Source: Chionis minor (Eukaryota; Chordata; Aves; Charadriiformes; Chionididae). Taken from it: a stretch of DNA of 64,000 bases. Below are positions 37,421 through 50,124 of the stretch, in pieces; position 1 is the first letter of the stretch, and every line of letters begins with the position of its first letter. Under the pieces are notes generated by a model. It was given only the letters and a program-made list of their open reading frames with translations, was not told where the DNA came from and made no database searches. The stretch spans positions 1,674,001 through 1,738,000 of the forward strand of contig VZSF01001075.1 in NCBI GenBank assembly GCA_013398295.1, in the 5' to 3' direction. Made by a program: the position numbers and the translations under genes.

Positions 37421-40400
37421 ACCAGGTTTCCCGAACACTGTAAGAACGAGAGCAGGTTTTTTTAGTAGGTCAGTGATATTAGAATGAAATGCAAATGCAC
37501 AACTAAACTACATAACACAAATCCTGTTGTTTACTCTCTTGGGCATTACTCTGTGTTTGGTGTAATGTTTTTCTAACATTTTATGAAGTTTTCCAATTAA
37601 ATATTAATGCAACTTCTTCAAAGAGAAACAAAGATTTATAACCCTGAAGTGAAAGAGAGAGGATGAGAGAATTGATAGCGCAGTTGGGCAGGAGAATTCT
37701 GCATGAGCTCTGAACACTCTTTTCTCATTTATTTGAGAAGCTAAATATACCACATAAACCAAAAAAAAAGTATATGTATAAGCTATGCTCTAATTGCATG
37801 TGGTGCATGATCATATGTGGTAAATTAGGATCTTTCCACTCCAGCAACAAACCATGTGCTGTATCACTGTTTTATTTTTAAATACTTCTTCAGTGTTCTT
37901 TTTGATTTCTTACATTTTAAATACCTTAAACGTTTAGGGGGAAAAACCACAATTAAATTAGAATCCAAAGTTAAGGGAACCAATATATTTTTGTATTTTA
38001 AAATTCAATTGAACTTGTACTAAATACTTTACTTAAGCAGTGCGAAAAGGAAGTGATAACCAGTCTTGCCTTTTGGCAAGAGCGGGTACGTGGTATGCCT
38101 GATCCATCAGCACTAGACGGCAGGAACTCATGTATATGCAACAGACTGTAACGTTTTCCAGTTTACTTGAGGGAATGAGGAATGTTTAAGATTCTGCATA
38201 CTCCTAGATATTCTTCAAGGTTACCAGAAGGCATAAAGACATGTTCTGAACCCGAGGTCAAATTCATAGGCAAAAAAACGCAGAGAGGAAGACCCATTAT
38301 TTGTAAACTTCTCATGTATTCCGTTGCAAAGAGAGGAAGGGCAGAATTGTGTGATTGTGTCAGTCTGGGCTTCTTAAATAGTTTGCTTTTTCTGCCCTCT
38401 GAAAAAATATCTAGCTTGGAAAAATATGTCAGGACAACACAAAGGAATTAATCAGCAGGACTGTTGCTTAAGATACAGCGGTGTGAAAAATGCCTCATGG
38501 CTGTAGGTCAGATTGAGGTGTTGCATAGGGAAGTCGTAGAAGCTTTGCTAATGAGCAGCGCTTCTGGTTGTCTTCCTGGATTTCTTAGTGTTTATCATTG
38601 TTCTCTATTTACGCACATTCCTCATATTCTACAGTTTTCCTGTCAGACACTGGGATGAACACAGAAGTAAAAGTAATTATTCCCCACCACACGTTGCTCC
38701 ACCTTCAAGGTAACAGGAGAAGGGTGAACCCTTGCCTGTCTTGTACCTCTTTGGTCGTGATTTACTTTCACTTATTTAATGTTGACCTGGATAGGAATGA
38801 TTAATGAGAAGTGGTGCTTGCTCCGTGAGGTGTATTTACCGTAGGAGGATAGAACCTGAACTGATCTGGCACACAGCCATCAAAGCCATTTTAATGGGCA
38901 GCTGCTTATGCCTGAATCAGCATATTCCCACAGCTTATAAGGAGAAAATGCTAGAAGGAAAAAATTTCCAATAAATATTGGCAGTCATCAGATTTGTGTA
39001 TTTTGTTAGTCTTTTTGCAAAAGTTTTAGTATTAATTATTTCGTTGAGTAAAACCACAGGAGGAAAAAAATAGCTGATGATAGGCTGTAGAAGGCTGATA
39101 CCTTCTTTACATCCCCCCAAAAGAAGAAACCATCTGAAAAATAAAGAATATAAATCAGCTAATTAAAATGTCAGGAGAACATCACCACATGCTCGATTCA
39201 GGTACAAAGCGGGAGGGGGCAGTGACACCCTGAGTCCACACAGAAGGTTATCATTGAACAGAATGGAATTCATTTAAATCGGCCTGTACTCAAAGCCACA
39301 AGAAGAACAGCAGCAGAAAACAACAGTTTCTCCATCCAGTGATTTTTCTCTGTAGTCTTTTAATGATGATGGCAAAGCAAAACCTAAAGACTTACTAAAA
39401 GTAAGTCATCGTGAAATAGCCAAGTGCTGCCCTCGGAGCAGAACGTCGGGAAGAAGAAGAGCTAGCGACCTGGCAACTGGTGAAACGAGCAGCAGCAGCT
39501 TCTGACACAGTAGAAAAAACATTCACTTCTCTGCCTTTGCGGAAAAATATCAGAGGAGCATCAGCCACACCACATGTTAGGGAGTCGTGCCCAGATCCAG
39601 TCCAAGGCTTGGAATGGAAACAAGTTTGCTTCCAGGGATGAGGAGATGGTTCACTTGTTAGTATCTCTTTAACATTATGACCTTTATGAGCAAAGCCTAT
39701 TATTGTAAAGGTTATTTTTGCTTCAGGAGCGGAGAAAAAAATTGGTTGAGCAGCACTGCTGACAGCAAGACTGTCATTTTAAAAATTAGGTTATAATGAA
39801 TATGAGTTTCAGAAGAAGACTGCAGAGTAGGTCCCATCTGCTTCCCTCTGGACTGCAGCATGAAAGGGAACAGATGGGCATGAGTTATGCCAAAAATGGC
39901 TGGGAGAGGCTAGACATCTCCATAGCCTTATTCTGTGTCATCATCAGCCATTCCAAGATGCCATTCCTGTATATGTCTCACAGTGCGCTGCTGGGGCAAT
40001 GCGGGAAGGCTGGGTATGATTGGAAGGGGAGAGAACTTTGAACAGGCGACGCTACAAACACAATTCTGCAACATTCAGCTATAGCCCAGGTGAGAATTTG
40101 GTTGCTAATTTCAGTTTTCCCTCTTGCTTTCTCCTGGAGTTCCCATGAGCACCCTCACATTCCACATAGCCTTCAGAAAGCGGTAGCTTTTTTCTCCCCT
40201 GCACAGCTACGCAAAAGGCAGGTGCTCTGAACAAGGTCTCAGCTTCCCAATTCCACGTCATCTTGATGCGTCCTCAGATTAAGTCAGGATTTTACTCTCT
40301 GCAGATGTCTTCTAACACAGAGGGTCCACCCTACCCAGTGCTGGAAGGGAGTGGAATTGCCCTGCAAATGGCAGACGGGGGAAGGTGTCCCCTCTCCAGA

Positions 40401-42889
40401 GCCCTTGCAGAGGAGGAGCACCACTCCGTTGCTTGCCCGCTCTCCCACAGACACAGGTTTCGTTTGTGTTTCTCCAACTAGAAACCCTGCTTGGCTCTTG
40501 TGTGTTGCACACTTTAAAAAGCTCTCTTCCAGGAACAGGCGTTCTTATCAAATGGCTGTGCCTGAGGTTTAGCTATTGAAGTGTGGTTTGAGGAAGCAGA
40601 AAGATTGGAACTCCGATTAAAACTTGGCTTAAATTTAAATACAGTCGTCTTTGTCGTTGATGGCTGCTAATCTATTGGAACTTGCAGTACTTGGCCGTTC
40701 CTAACAGTGAGGGGTGATTGGTAACCATTTCATAAAGTGTCAGAGCCAGCCTTCCACAGTGGTCACACTTTCCTTTGGAAACCAGGCATTTACTCTTTTC
40801 TAATATCATTTCATAGCCCAGAGTGTACAAAAGGCAATGCATGCAATCAATTGTTATTATTTTAACATATTTTTCCCATATTTTAAGAACATCTCATAAA
40901 TCTTTTGCATCTCTAGTTCTTTTTCAGCTCTGTTCAGCACGAGGTGGCTAACGCACTGCGTTAAGTGAGATTGTTTAGTGCTGGCAAGCCTAGCTACAGC
41001 ACAATGGTGTTCAGGCTGGGGTTTTCACCCTCTTCAATGTTTGTGCTCGGGTTAGTATTTCACTCAATACCTCGTTTAAAACTAGCAATTTAAACTGTTG
41101 GTACTGTTGATTACAGTGTGGGCAAACTCCTTGTTAACCACTGCAAGCCAAGCTTGATATATTAAAGGCCATTCCAGGGCTTCCAAGTAGGGTTTTTTTA
41201 TCTCTGTTTGCTTTCCTATTATCTTTACATTCAGAATGTCATGGGAAAACTATCTGTCTACATGGTAAAAGGCCATGGCAGTGTTTGAGTGGCAAGTGTT
41301 GTAAAAGTGTCAGAAAATGCCCTCTATCTTCCGTTTTTGAAAATAAAAAGACTGTTCTGTCTTTTGACAGAACGTATGGGTACATACTGTATTGATTTCA
41401 ATACCCAGTAAAACAATAGTTTGAGATACAATTTATTCTCTGAAAAAAGGAGGGAAATCGTCATCCATGTTTCATGTAATGCTTCGTTGGTTGTTCCACT
41501 ATACATATTTTCAAAAACCCATTGTAATTTCAGGTGTCTTAGGGGAAGCAAAACCAGAGGTGGGAACACGTGACTGAGGTCTGTGTCCTGTATTTCTGTA
41601 TCTCTTGTGTGTGAGAAGTTGTTTACTTCCTCAAAAATTAGTATTAGTGTATCAGTGCACCTCATATTTTGGAAAAAAATCTAAATGGGAGACTATACTC
41701 TAGGAACCAATGGGCAGCTACAATCATTAATCAGCGTTTTTGCTTCTTGTCTTCTCTGTGTTGTGAAGTCAATGTTTTACACTTTGGCTGCCTCAAGGTC
41801 TACATATACTTCAGGGCTTCATTGAACGAGCAGTACACTAGTGTAGAAAAATAACCCATTTGGGTTTTTGCCACGAAAAATGTGAAGTCAGTCTCCGAAC
41901 ATTGACTAAAACCTCATTACTTTGGTGGCAAATGAGGCATGAAACATATTGTCAAAAATATAGAGCCCAAAATATAGTGGCACTATATATTTTATCTTCA
42001 TGGAATGTACTACAAAAGGTTTGAACTCTAAATCAGACAGTGCACTTAAGCACACAGAATCATTCATCAAGCATGCAGTCTTCGTTGCAAAATTTGTCCA
42101 TGATGGCAGCTTTAATGAAGTTCCATAATTTCTCTCAACCTCAGAAAACCATTATTTCAGCTGTATGAAGGCGTAAATCTACCATCAACACTTCAACTCT
42201 GGCCTTGTTCAAGGCTTACACTATTGACTTTACGGTGAGAATTCCACGGTAATTTTTCACGTCCTCCTCATTCCTGTCTAAATGTTAGACGTGCACCATC
42301 AACTCGCTCTTCACAGACCTGGGTGACTGGAAGGAAGTGCAATTGTGGAAGCAGAAATGAAAGACAGTCTCGGTTATTTGAGACTTCGTGAAATGGCTTT
42401 CGGAAGGATTCCTGACATATCTGCACTTGTGTGCACTTTGATCTCTGTACTAGAACAGAATTCTGTTATTACGCGGCTGAATCAACAGGACAACTTTATT
42501 TGCTCTATCAAATATTTAAGAGTGGTGGATCTGAGAAACAAGTAGTAGTCAGACAATGAAAGGGCCAACTGATCGACATAAACAATGGTAAAAAATTCAT
42601 TATCCGTGGATAGTGCACTTTGAAGAATAATGTTTGATTTATACAAAGCACCCCTCATCTTTGTAGGTGACTGCTAAGACTTGCTTCAGTCCTACACACA
42701 CAGTACTCAGCATATGGCAGTTCACAGAAAACCATACCATCTCACAAGCGCAGTAGTGGTATTTTTTTTCCCCACTGTATTGAAATTGGGTACGCTGTGT
42801 CGTGGGAACCAGAAATCAATGCAAAATACATATGCTTTGGAGAAGGGAAAAAAGACCTTCTGAACTTCCTGAATGATAACGAATGTACG
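37421..42889. other. Non-coding stretch
   Basis: No supported gene. At 41354-41373 there is a perfect 8-bp hairpin (GTTCTGTC, loop TTTT, GACAGAAC), which is about the chance rate for a window this size. Frames at 39796-40572 are open in several phases with mildly elevated GC and no splice signals. No CR1 tail was seen. Confidence 0.35.
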
Positions 42890-43020
42890 ATGCTGTCCTG
42901 GTTTGGCTTCAGCCCCCAACAGAGAACCCGCAGCTGGGAGGGAGATTTGGGAGGAAAAGACAAAACTCCTGGGTTGGGATAAAAAAAAAGTTTAACAGGG
43001 CAGCGAGGAAATAAGAGTTT
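42890..43020. mobile_element. Possible avian LTR-type retroelement fragment
   Basis: The run begins GCTGTCCTGGTTTGGCTTCA and later reads AAAACTCCTGGGTTGGGATA, then an A run, then GTTTAACAGGGCAGCGAGGA and AATAAG. TGTCCTGGTTT near a left boundary, and the GTTTAACAGGGCAGC motif, resemble dispersed repeats I associate with avian endogenous retroviral LTR families. I cannot fix the boundaries, find target-site duplications or name the family. No coding sequence is attached. Confidence 0.25.
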
Positions 43021-46000
43021 TTACAGGTAGCCGTGTTACTCCCCTTGCCGTGACGAGAGGCTACCAAAGTGGCTACTTTGAGACTTCAGTAATCTAAAGT
43101 TAGGTGGGATTAATATGATCAAATGTAGCCATTTATGCAACTAACAGATGACCAGGTGTGTGGTTAGGCCTTACACAGTCACTCTTTACAGCAAGACAAA
43201 TCTATTTGTCTTTCCGCATCTAAAAATATAGCTTAACTTTTCCAAATTCAAAATACAGTGGCAATATGGAAAGGTTGTTCTTGAATCAAGAATACTTCAT
43301 TTATATGTTGTCCGACAATGTTTTCTGTAAAAGCGTACGCTGCTGTCTTGTTTTGTTCCGGCTAATTCAAATCTATGTAGGGAATAAAAAGGAACACTAG
43401 AATAAAAAATAAAAATTAAAAAAGTGATTTTCTTCAGTCCCAACAGAGGTGAAAAGTTGTTGCTGTTTTGGAAAGATAAATTTAACTTATACAATAAATT
43501 GCGGCTGAGATTTCCCAGTAACTGTAGTAAAGGAGATAAATCTGTACGAATGGTACATGTTGTGTCCAGTGTTAGCTGAATGAAAAAGATAATGGGGCAA
43601 AGAGAAATCAGAAATGAATCTCGCACTGAAACGTTCTCAGTTGAGAGCAAGCCCTGCCGTTTACATTCTCCCCAGAAGGTTAGCGGGATGATCCAAGTAA
43701 TCCAAGTGGTCCAGTATGATTCCCAAAAAGGTAGGATAGGTCTAAGTTCCTCCAAGTCCCATTTTCTGTGATTCGTATGTTCATACCGTGACACGAGCAG
43801 TTCACATGCATCAAAAAAGGCACGTCATGCATGAAGTAGAGACCCCTTAGCAGCTGAGGTTTTTGGTTGATTCTGGTTTTTCATGTTAATGAAAAGGACC
43901 GAGGTCCACTACATATTACTTAAATGCAAACTCAACTAAAAGTAAATACAAACGGTGTCTTATAAATTAAATATCAAAGCCATATTTTTTAAAGGATGTC
44001 TTAAAACCAGTTACTCCAGAATTGCAGCTTTTTATTGCTAAATTTTGTTCCGCTTCCGACCCTCCAACGGGGCAAATACCAAAGTTGGGTGGCCTTGGTC
44101 GTTATAGCAATAAGGATAAGCAAGGGCCTCTTGCACACCGTGCCTCGGCAGCAGCTATAAACATGGGTCTTAGCGCTCTGAGAAAGAACAGTTTTCTGTA
44201 CAATATGCTGCTAATTTCAGCAGTTAGAAGAGGCCTAGTTAGAAAGCAGAGTTACTGAACAAAATTGGTCCCGTTTTACCTCAAACCAGGACAGAGATAC
44301 ATTGTCTGATACCTTCTTGGATGTGTGAGCGTCTGTGTAAGGAGAGAGAAGGAACTTTTATACACAGTTTTCTCCTATTCATTGAAAATATTCCTTGTCT
44401 ACTGTTAGAATGCAGATGTGAAAATGGCCTGAGAAGGTTCGAAAGGCACAAGCTGGAGTTCTTGATCCCCCTTGATCCAACGTTTCATGCCTGCTGGTGT
44501 AAAACCCAGAAGAATGAAAGTTCTTTTTCTGCCATTTGTAGTGGTTGTACTGTCCATGTTCCCTTCCGCCATGACAATTATAAATTATTTTAAAGCTTAA
44601 ACAGCTGTAAACAAGTTTTGCATGATTTTATTCCCTCATCTCTCGCTTTTTCATATTCTGGAAAAATACTTAAAATACTTTATCAGGTAATGCGCTATTT
44701 TGAACTCTGAACAATTAATTATGAATGTCTGAGAAAATGTGCAGGATGAAAGAATTTTATGACACAAATAACCTGGTACAGGTCATAGATCAGCTCTTGA
44801 CAAACAGTAATACCTTGTTAAGCTCCAGTGTAGCACCATTTAAATTAGACATCTCAGTAAACGTTAAATGTACTCACTTTTCAAACACAAATAATTTGAA
44901 GCCAAGTCTATTTTTCAGACTACAACTTTATGAGAAATGTATGTTTTTGCCTTCTGAGCAATCTAAAATAACAGTATAGGGCATGTGAATATAAATATTG
45001 CATTTAATTATAAGCAAGGATCTGTGTGTGATACAAACTTTAACTCTTCTTTTTAATTTGCTATTATCTCTGCCTAATTAATATAGTAAAAAGGTTGTTG
45101 CATAAATCAATGTATGACCCCAATGCAGTCTTGCTAATATCCCTATATCCAATAGATCTTGTTCTGTAATTCCCCTGGAAGAAGTGGGGCATGTCAGATA
45201 AATTAAATGAAAAGAACAGATGTAGATTAAGAGTGATGTAAATTTCAAGCCTGCACTTTTAATTTCACTAAATATTATTTTCCATCTTCATGATCACATT
45301 ACATTGAAATGTGGAACTTCAATTTCCTCCACTATTTCATTTAATAAAACCTTTGTCTCATCTGAGTTCTTGAAGAGATGTTAGCTTTAAATCACATTGA
45401 CTTCGCCCTATCCAATTTACATATGCTGAAGAAATAAAAGTCTTTTCAAGAGTTGCCATGGGGCTTCAGAAGCCTCAAAGGAGTATTAAGACCTTGAGTT
45501 TAATGTGAACTGCCTCCAACACAAAACACAAATCTTCCCAACAGAATACTAATGGTTTAGTGTACAGTTACATTTTCTGTGCAAGTTTGTAAAGTAAATA
45601 AACAGTCCACATATAGGGGAAAAATAACTAAATTATGTCTGAGCATTCGAATGTCGAAGTACGCCAGCTGGATATAAAAAATGCTTTCTATAGGCCTGTG
45701 TTACATAAGAAATGTTATGTGGTTTGACAGATGTACAAAATAGAACACAGGATACATTAAAGGGGGAATTCAGAGCTCCTCCATTTTTTCTCGAAGGACT
45801 GCGTACCTGCAGAATAGCATTAGGAGTTTCTCAAAGTCACTGCGAATATACACATAAAATGTTTTGCTTTAGATCTACGTAAACAGACATGCTTCCACAT
45901 TAGGAGTTACTTTGCTTTACTTGCATAAGCATTTTATATTTATCTTCTTTTTTAGAAATCTTAACTATCTTTTAAAAGATCAGTGGACTTCATTGCATAC

Positions 46001-47596
46001 AATAACAAAGGGGGGAAATGTTTTCCTAATACGACCTCAATCTCGTCTCTATAATGGATTTCTCATTATAATAATTATATCCCATTAAAATGTCAGAACC
46101 AGTTTAAAAGGTATCTAAGAAGACACGTCTTTTTGAGCAAACTAGCAGGCAGAAACCTTGATGTTAATTTACTTGGCATCATTTAAGGGAAATGGAGAAG
46201 TACAGTACATAAAATGAGAATCCTTGTGTGACACAAAATGCAAGCAGATTGCCTATATATAGTATTAACTTAACACTTAAATAATTGGTCAGTCATAAGT
46301 AATTAGGGAGCGTTACAATTCCACAAAGAGAAGGTTGGTTTCAAGTGGAGAGCGGAGCGACTGATGCAGAGGGAATACTCCTCTAGGACAAACCTAGCCC
46401 TGTTTGCTGCCGGGCGGTTATGTGCAAGGGACAGGCTGCGATTCCGTGGTTTGGGGGAGGCTGCAGAGCCCCTCCTCATACCAGAGTCCTGTTCCGGGGT
46501 GGTGGGGTTCCCGGAGCGGTGCTCGGCGAGGACAGGAGGTGCTCGCTCTCGCCCTTTGGTAAGAGAGAGTGTCTGAACTATTTGGGCCAGAGGCTGACAA
46601 CCTCTTCACACAAAGAATCGGCTTCCACCGCAAATGATCCCCGTTGTTTCAGTTCAGTAAGCTCATCCTGCTCTGGCTCTTTATTTAGAATGATTTCTAT
46701 TCCTCGGGTGTCCGTGAACAAGTCACTGTGACAGAGTTTCCTGCCCTTTGTTATCCATTATGTTTTGTGTGCAGTCAGACCCTGATTCAGCAACTGACTT
46801 CAGGATGAATTGAAAGAAGCCCTGTAAGCCAGTCGGGAAAGATAGGCACGTGGATTGTGTGCTGTTGAAACCTCACTTTCCTCACCCGCGCTGCTTTACT
46901 CATCACTCAGGTGTCCTCTGCTATAACGTCCTTTGGAGACAGAAAGCACTTTACAAATGCTAAACCAAAGCAAACCGCAATAACCAAAAAATACCAGATT
47001 CTTTTACACATTGATCATTGACAAGTCAAGACTTTTAATTCTTGTCTGTATCTGGTCAATTTAAAAATACAATCTAAAAGTATGTATGCATATTTTTGTA
47101 GTAAATTCATAAATAATGGTCGGATGAAAATAGTACAACTTCCTACCGGTATCATTCTGGATTTTATGTTTTTTTAAAAAACCAAACCAACAAACCCCTC
47201 ATTTGGAGCCCAGTCTTAAAAGTTCTCACAAAATATCACTGCTGCTCTGTGTGTGCTATGCAAGTGGACTGCTGGGAAGTAACTTTAGTTTTAAAATAAA
47301 TTGCACACAAGCTGACTTCCAAAGATTAATTGGTAATAGAGACAGAACTCATACTTCTTATGCAGGCAAACCTACCATTGACTTAAAGTGCATTTCCCTG
47401 AATGAATAGCATGTTGAAACTCCTGGAAGGAAGCCATGCTACAAAGAATTGAATTGAATGGGGTCAGAAACAGTCCCAGAAAGCCCTTTTAAGCTTGGAA
47501 AGCACCCTACTGAATTTCTTGCCAAATGCAGTATTTGCTATCACATTATATAAAGAGTAGCCTGCACTCCTTCAGAACTGGCTTATTCGTATTTGC
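43021..47596. other. Non-coding stretch including a GC-rich patch
   Basis: No supported gene. A 165-codon minus frame at 43297-43794 is about the length expected for the best accidental frame in a window this size and shows no domain or splice support. A GC-rich patch lies at about 46400-46570 with frames open on both strands. The segment at about 46710-46980 (GAACAAGTCACTGTGACAGA; AAGCACTTTACAAATGCTAA) is faintly reminiscent of an ancient SINE, too weak to call. Confidence 0.35.
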
Positions 47597-47617
47597 CTGT
47601 CTGCGGGGCGCAGACAG
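47597..47617. repeat. Perfect 9-bp GC-rich hairpin
   Basis: Arms CTGTCTGCG and CGCAGACAG flank a GGG loop (47606-47608). The stem is perfect and GC-rich, so it would be stable in RNA from either strand. It is not followed by a T run and is not extended by flanking bases. Confidence 0.6.
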
Positions 47618-48973
47618 TGTAAACAGCATCCCTGATCCATCCATCTTGCGCAGGCAAATCCTGTCCAGGCTGTCCCAGCGTCCCGGCCATGCTGGATGCT
47701 GCCGATCTGTCCCGAGTGCTGGCTGCTTGAACTGGACCGCAGACTTCTTGCTCTTCCCTGCCAACGTCTTCATCTTGACAGGCCTCTCGTTCTTCGCTTT
47801 ATTGTAGCTTCATACAGCGGAGGAGCGTGGTGGCAAATGTATTTACTGTGTTTATGTATCTCCCGACAGTGGAAATCTCTTGCCTTCTTGGAATGCCAGA
47901 TAAAATTAATAGGGCAAACCTCAGTAAACAAGGCTAATTACCTTAGCAATTTAGATTAAGTCCTTGAAATGGATTGTCAGAAATTAGTTTATTTATGTTA
48001 CCAGATTAAGGATCCATTTCTTTGTCAGATGTTTCAGCTACTGTGAAGTAATCTTCCTAGTGATAAGCACAAAGAGCTGGTCACGTTTGTTTCTCATTCC
48101 TGTGCATCCACTTAAATGGACTTTTAAATTGCTCTCAATTAATGACTTGAATTTGAAATATTTCACTTAATGTTTCTTTTTAATTCTTCTGTTGTGTTTG
48201 CTAGTTTTTCTAATTATCTTCAGTTCTGTTCTCTAAATGATGTGGTTTCTACACCTAAACAGATAACCAATAGGTGGTGACAGCAGTACACTTCTTGATT
48301 TAACCTAGTTATGCATGGCTTAGCAGCCTGGGCTTTCTTTTAATGGCATCATTTCTTACGGTGTGAACCTTAGTGATGCTACTAGAAAGGAAGAAAATAC
48401 ATTCGCTTTTAAAATTCAGAGGTACTTATACTGGTCTAAGTCTGGAATGGCTCAGAATCTGTGGTAATACACCTAAGAAAGCAGCACAGTAAAACAGCCC
48501 AACATTTAAAATCTCAAATTATTTGAGAACAAACTCTACAGAACAAAAGTTACAGTGGTACAGCTTTTGAATCAATTGTGTCTCCACTGCAAGATTCTGC
48601 ATCTGCAAAACTCAGATTGGTGTTTATTAATTTACAAGTATCAGAGCCATTTCAGTATGGCATTAGGAGAATCTTTTTGTAAAGCAGTGTAGTGAAGGTC
48701 TGACTGTTCAGCCTATACAGGCTAAGGTATATAAAATTTTTGTGAAAATTAAAGATTCATTCGATGTTTAAAATATAACCTAGCTCTATGATACTGTACC
48801 GGCAGCGTGTGAGTTAAATCTCACCATACTTACAACAGTTAACTCCATTTTCCTTACTCACAGTTAGAATTTAGTCTTAATTTCAGAAACATAACATGAT
48901 AAAATTGACATGATAAAATCAATAGTTTCTATTTGATGTAACAACCTTTTTCTAGAGCTTTGTTAACAAAGGA
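47618..48973. other. Non-coding stretch
   Basis: No supported gene. Overlapping frames at 47526-47959 on both strands cover a moderately GC-rich patch. Near 48894 the motif ACATGATAAAAT occurs twice in near-tandem. The rest is AT-rich unique sequence. Confidence 0.3.
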
Positions 48974-49014
48974 CAAAATTCCCATCATCCCAGATGATGT
49001 TATTGGGAATTTTG
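48974..49014. repeat. Interrupted inverted repeat, 9 bp plus 7 bp stem
   Basis: The outer arms are CAAAATTCC (48974-48982) and GGAATTTTG (49006-49014). Inside them CATCATC and GATGATG pair around a 3-base CCA loop, with a short one-sided bulge (TTATTG). In all, 16 base pairs fold within 41 bases. It could be a small hairpin RNA, a palindromic scar of a mobile element, or chance. It is too short for a standard microRNA precursor. Confidence 0.55.
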
Positions 49015-49801
49015 CCATGTACTTTAATGGGCCACAGTATTAAATTCTTCATTAATATTTCACAGTAGGTCATTTTTCATTACCGGAAATCATTTTTACA
49101 TCTCTTTGCTAAGAAGCAGAGAAATTAGCAAAATTTCCTTTGTATTTGAAGTGTTAAGTTTTAGTTACTTCCTTATTTAAGATGTGGGAAATGTTTTTTT
49201 GACAGACCCTCTTGATCCCATTTTTTTACATTTTGAAATGTACATTTCCATGGAGATTGCGAAATGTATACTTTATCACGATCCGTTTATAGTGCTGTAT
49301 GCTTTATTTGAAAATATGAAGAAGTGTAGAAAGTCTGATGATGTCTCATTACTCTACTTTGCAGAACTCTGTATGCCAGCAAAGAGTAAACATGTCCCAC
49401 ATTCTAGAAAATCACCAGAAAAGTCACAAGTAGTCATTAGATCTACAGGATGAACTGAAAAAAGTATTTACTTGGAGTTCCACTTCTGTTTGGTTATAAG
49501 GAGAAATTTCAGGAACCTTGCAACACAGAAAGAAAGAAAAAATAAAGACACAGACATACCTAAGGCCAGATGACAAGAATCAGTCCAGTGTTTGAGCAGG
49601 TGAGAAGCAACGTTTAAACTGCTGTGAAACGATCCTGAATACTCATCAGGATTGGTGTTAAGCTATGGGTTTGAGATCAGGAATTTATACACGCTGGAAA
49701 TACGTTCCAAGAGGTGTCCTTTTACATAATATAAAAGATTTCTTTCTTATGCTTTGAAACGCACCTTTTTAAGTCTTTTTTTTTTTTTTTAAATCTCAAA
49801 G
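49015..49801. other. Non-coding stretch ending in a strong splice-acceptor tract
   Basis: The 89-codon frame at 49184-49453 is unsupported. The main point is the 3' end: a run of about 14 T residues and then AAATCTCAAAG at 49791-49801, a good polypyrimidine tract plus AG for an exon starting at 49802. Confidence 0.35.
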
Positions 49802-49973
49802 GATGGAATATCTGTCCTTCAGTGCTCAGTACACCCCATCTTTCAAAAAGCCCGCTAGTTATGATCCTGATAAATATGAAGTACCTCCTGTTCCAAAGCC
49901 ATCAATGCAGACTCGAAGTACTAATAATTTGGGAGCAACACTACAATTAACACCGCAGTGCTTGAAGGTTTAG
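49802..49973 (+). CDS. Candidate coding exon with a proline-rich segment, family unknown
   Basis: Right after a long T tract and AG, the frame opens with ATG (49803) and runs 56 codons to TAG at 49971-49973. The peptide reads as real protein: aromatic- and lysine-rich at first (YLSFSAQYTPSFKKP), then SYDPDKYEVPPVPKPSMQTR, with a PPVPKP element of the kind bound by SH3 domains, then a polar end. Codons use varied third positions with no homopolymer bias. It could be a last or alternative last exon, with ATTAAA at 50119-50124 about 145 bases past the stop. It could also be internal, ending at AAG/GTTTAG (49967/49968), a poor donor. One G precedes the ATG, so the reading phase into this exon is open. 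I cannot name the protein. Confidence 0.4.
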
Positions 49974-50118
49974 CATGGGTACTTGCCAGATGTTGTTTCT
50001 TAATATATTACGAGAATTTTATTCCTGCTGGCCAGTAGATTCTGAATACATCATGTGAGCAATGATCCCGCTGGCCATTACTGTGTTAATGCATCATTTA
50101 GTGTCATTCACTTGAATC

Positions 50119-50124
50119 ATTAAA
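50119..50124 (+). promoter_or_regulatory. Possible poly(A) signal ATTAAA
   Basis: The common variant ATTAAA lies about 145 bases past the TAG of the candidate exon at 49802-49973. It would fit a short 3' UTR if that exon is terminal. The motif is frequent in AT-rich DNA. Confidence 0.2.

Noticed and set aside
41354..41373. Perfect 8-bp hairpin with TTTT loop
   Set aside because: About one such hairpin is expected by chance in 64 kb, and no T run or RNA context follows.
43297..43794. 165-codon minus-strand open frame
   Set aside because: Length is about what the best accidental frame in a window this size should reach. It has no domain, splice site or poly(A) signal, and hydrophobic patches follow from T-rich DNA.
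46710..46980. Faint ancient-SINE-like motifs
   Set aside because: Only two short matches by eye, not enough to call a family or orientation.
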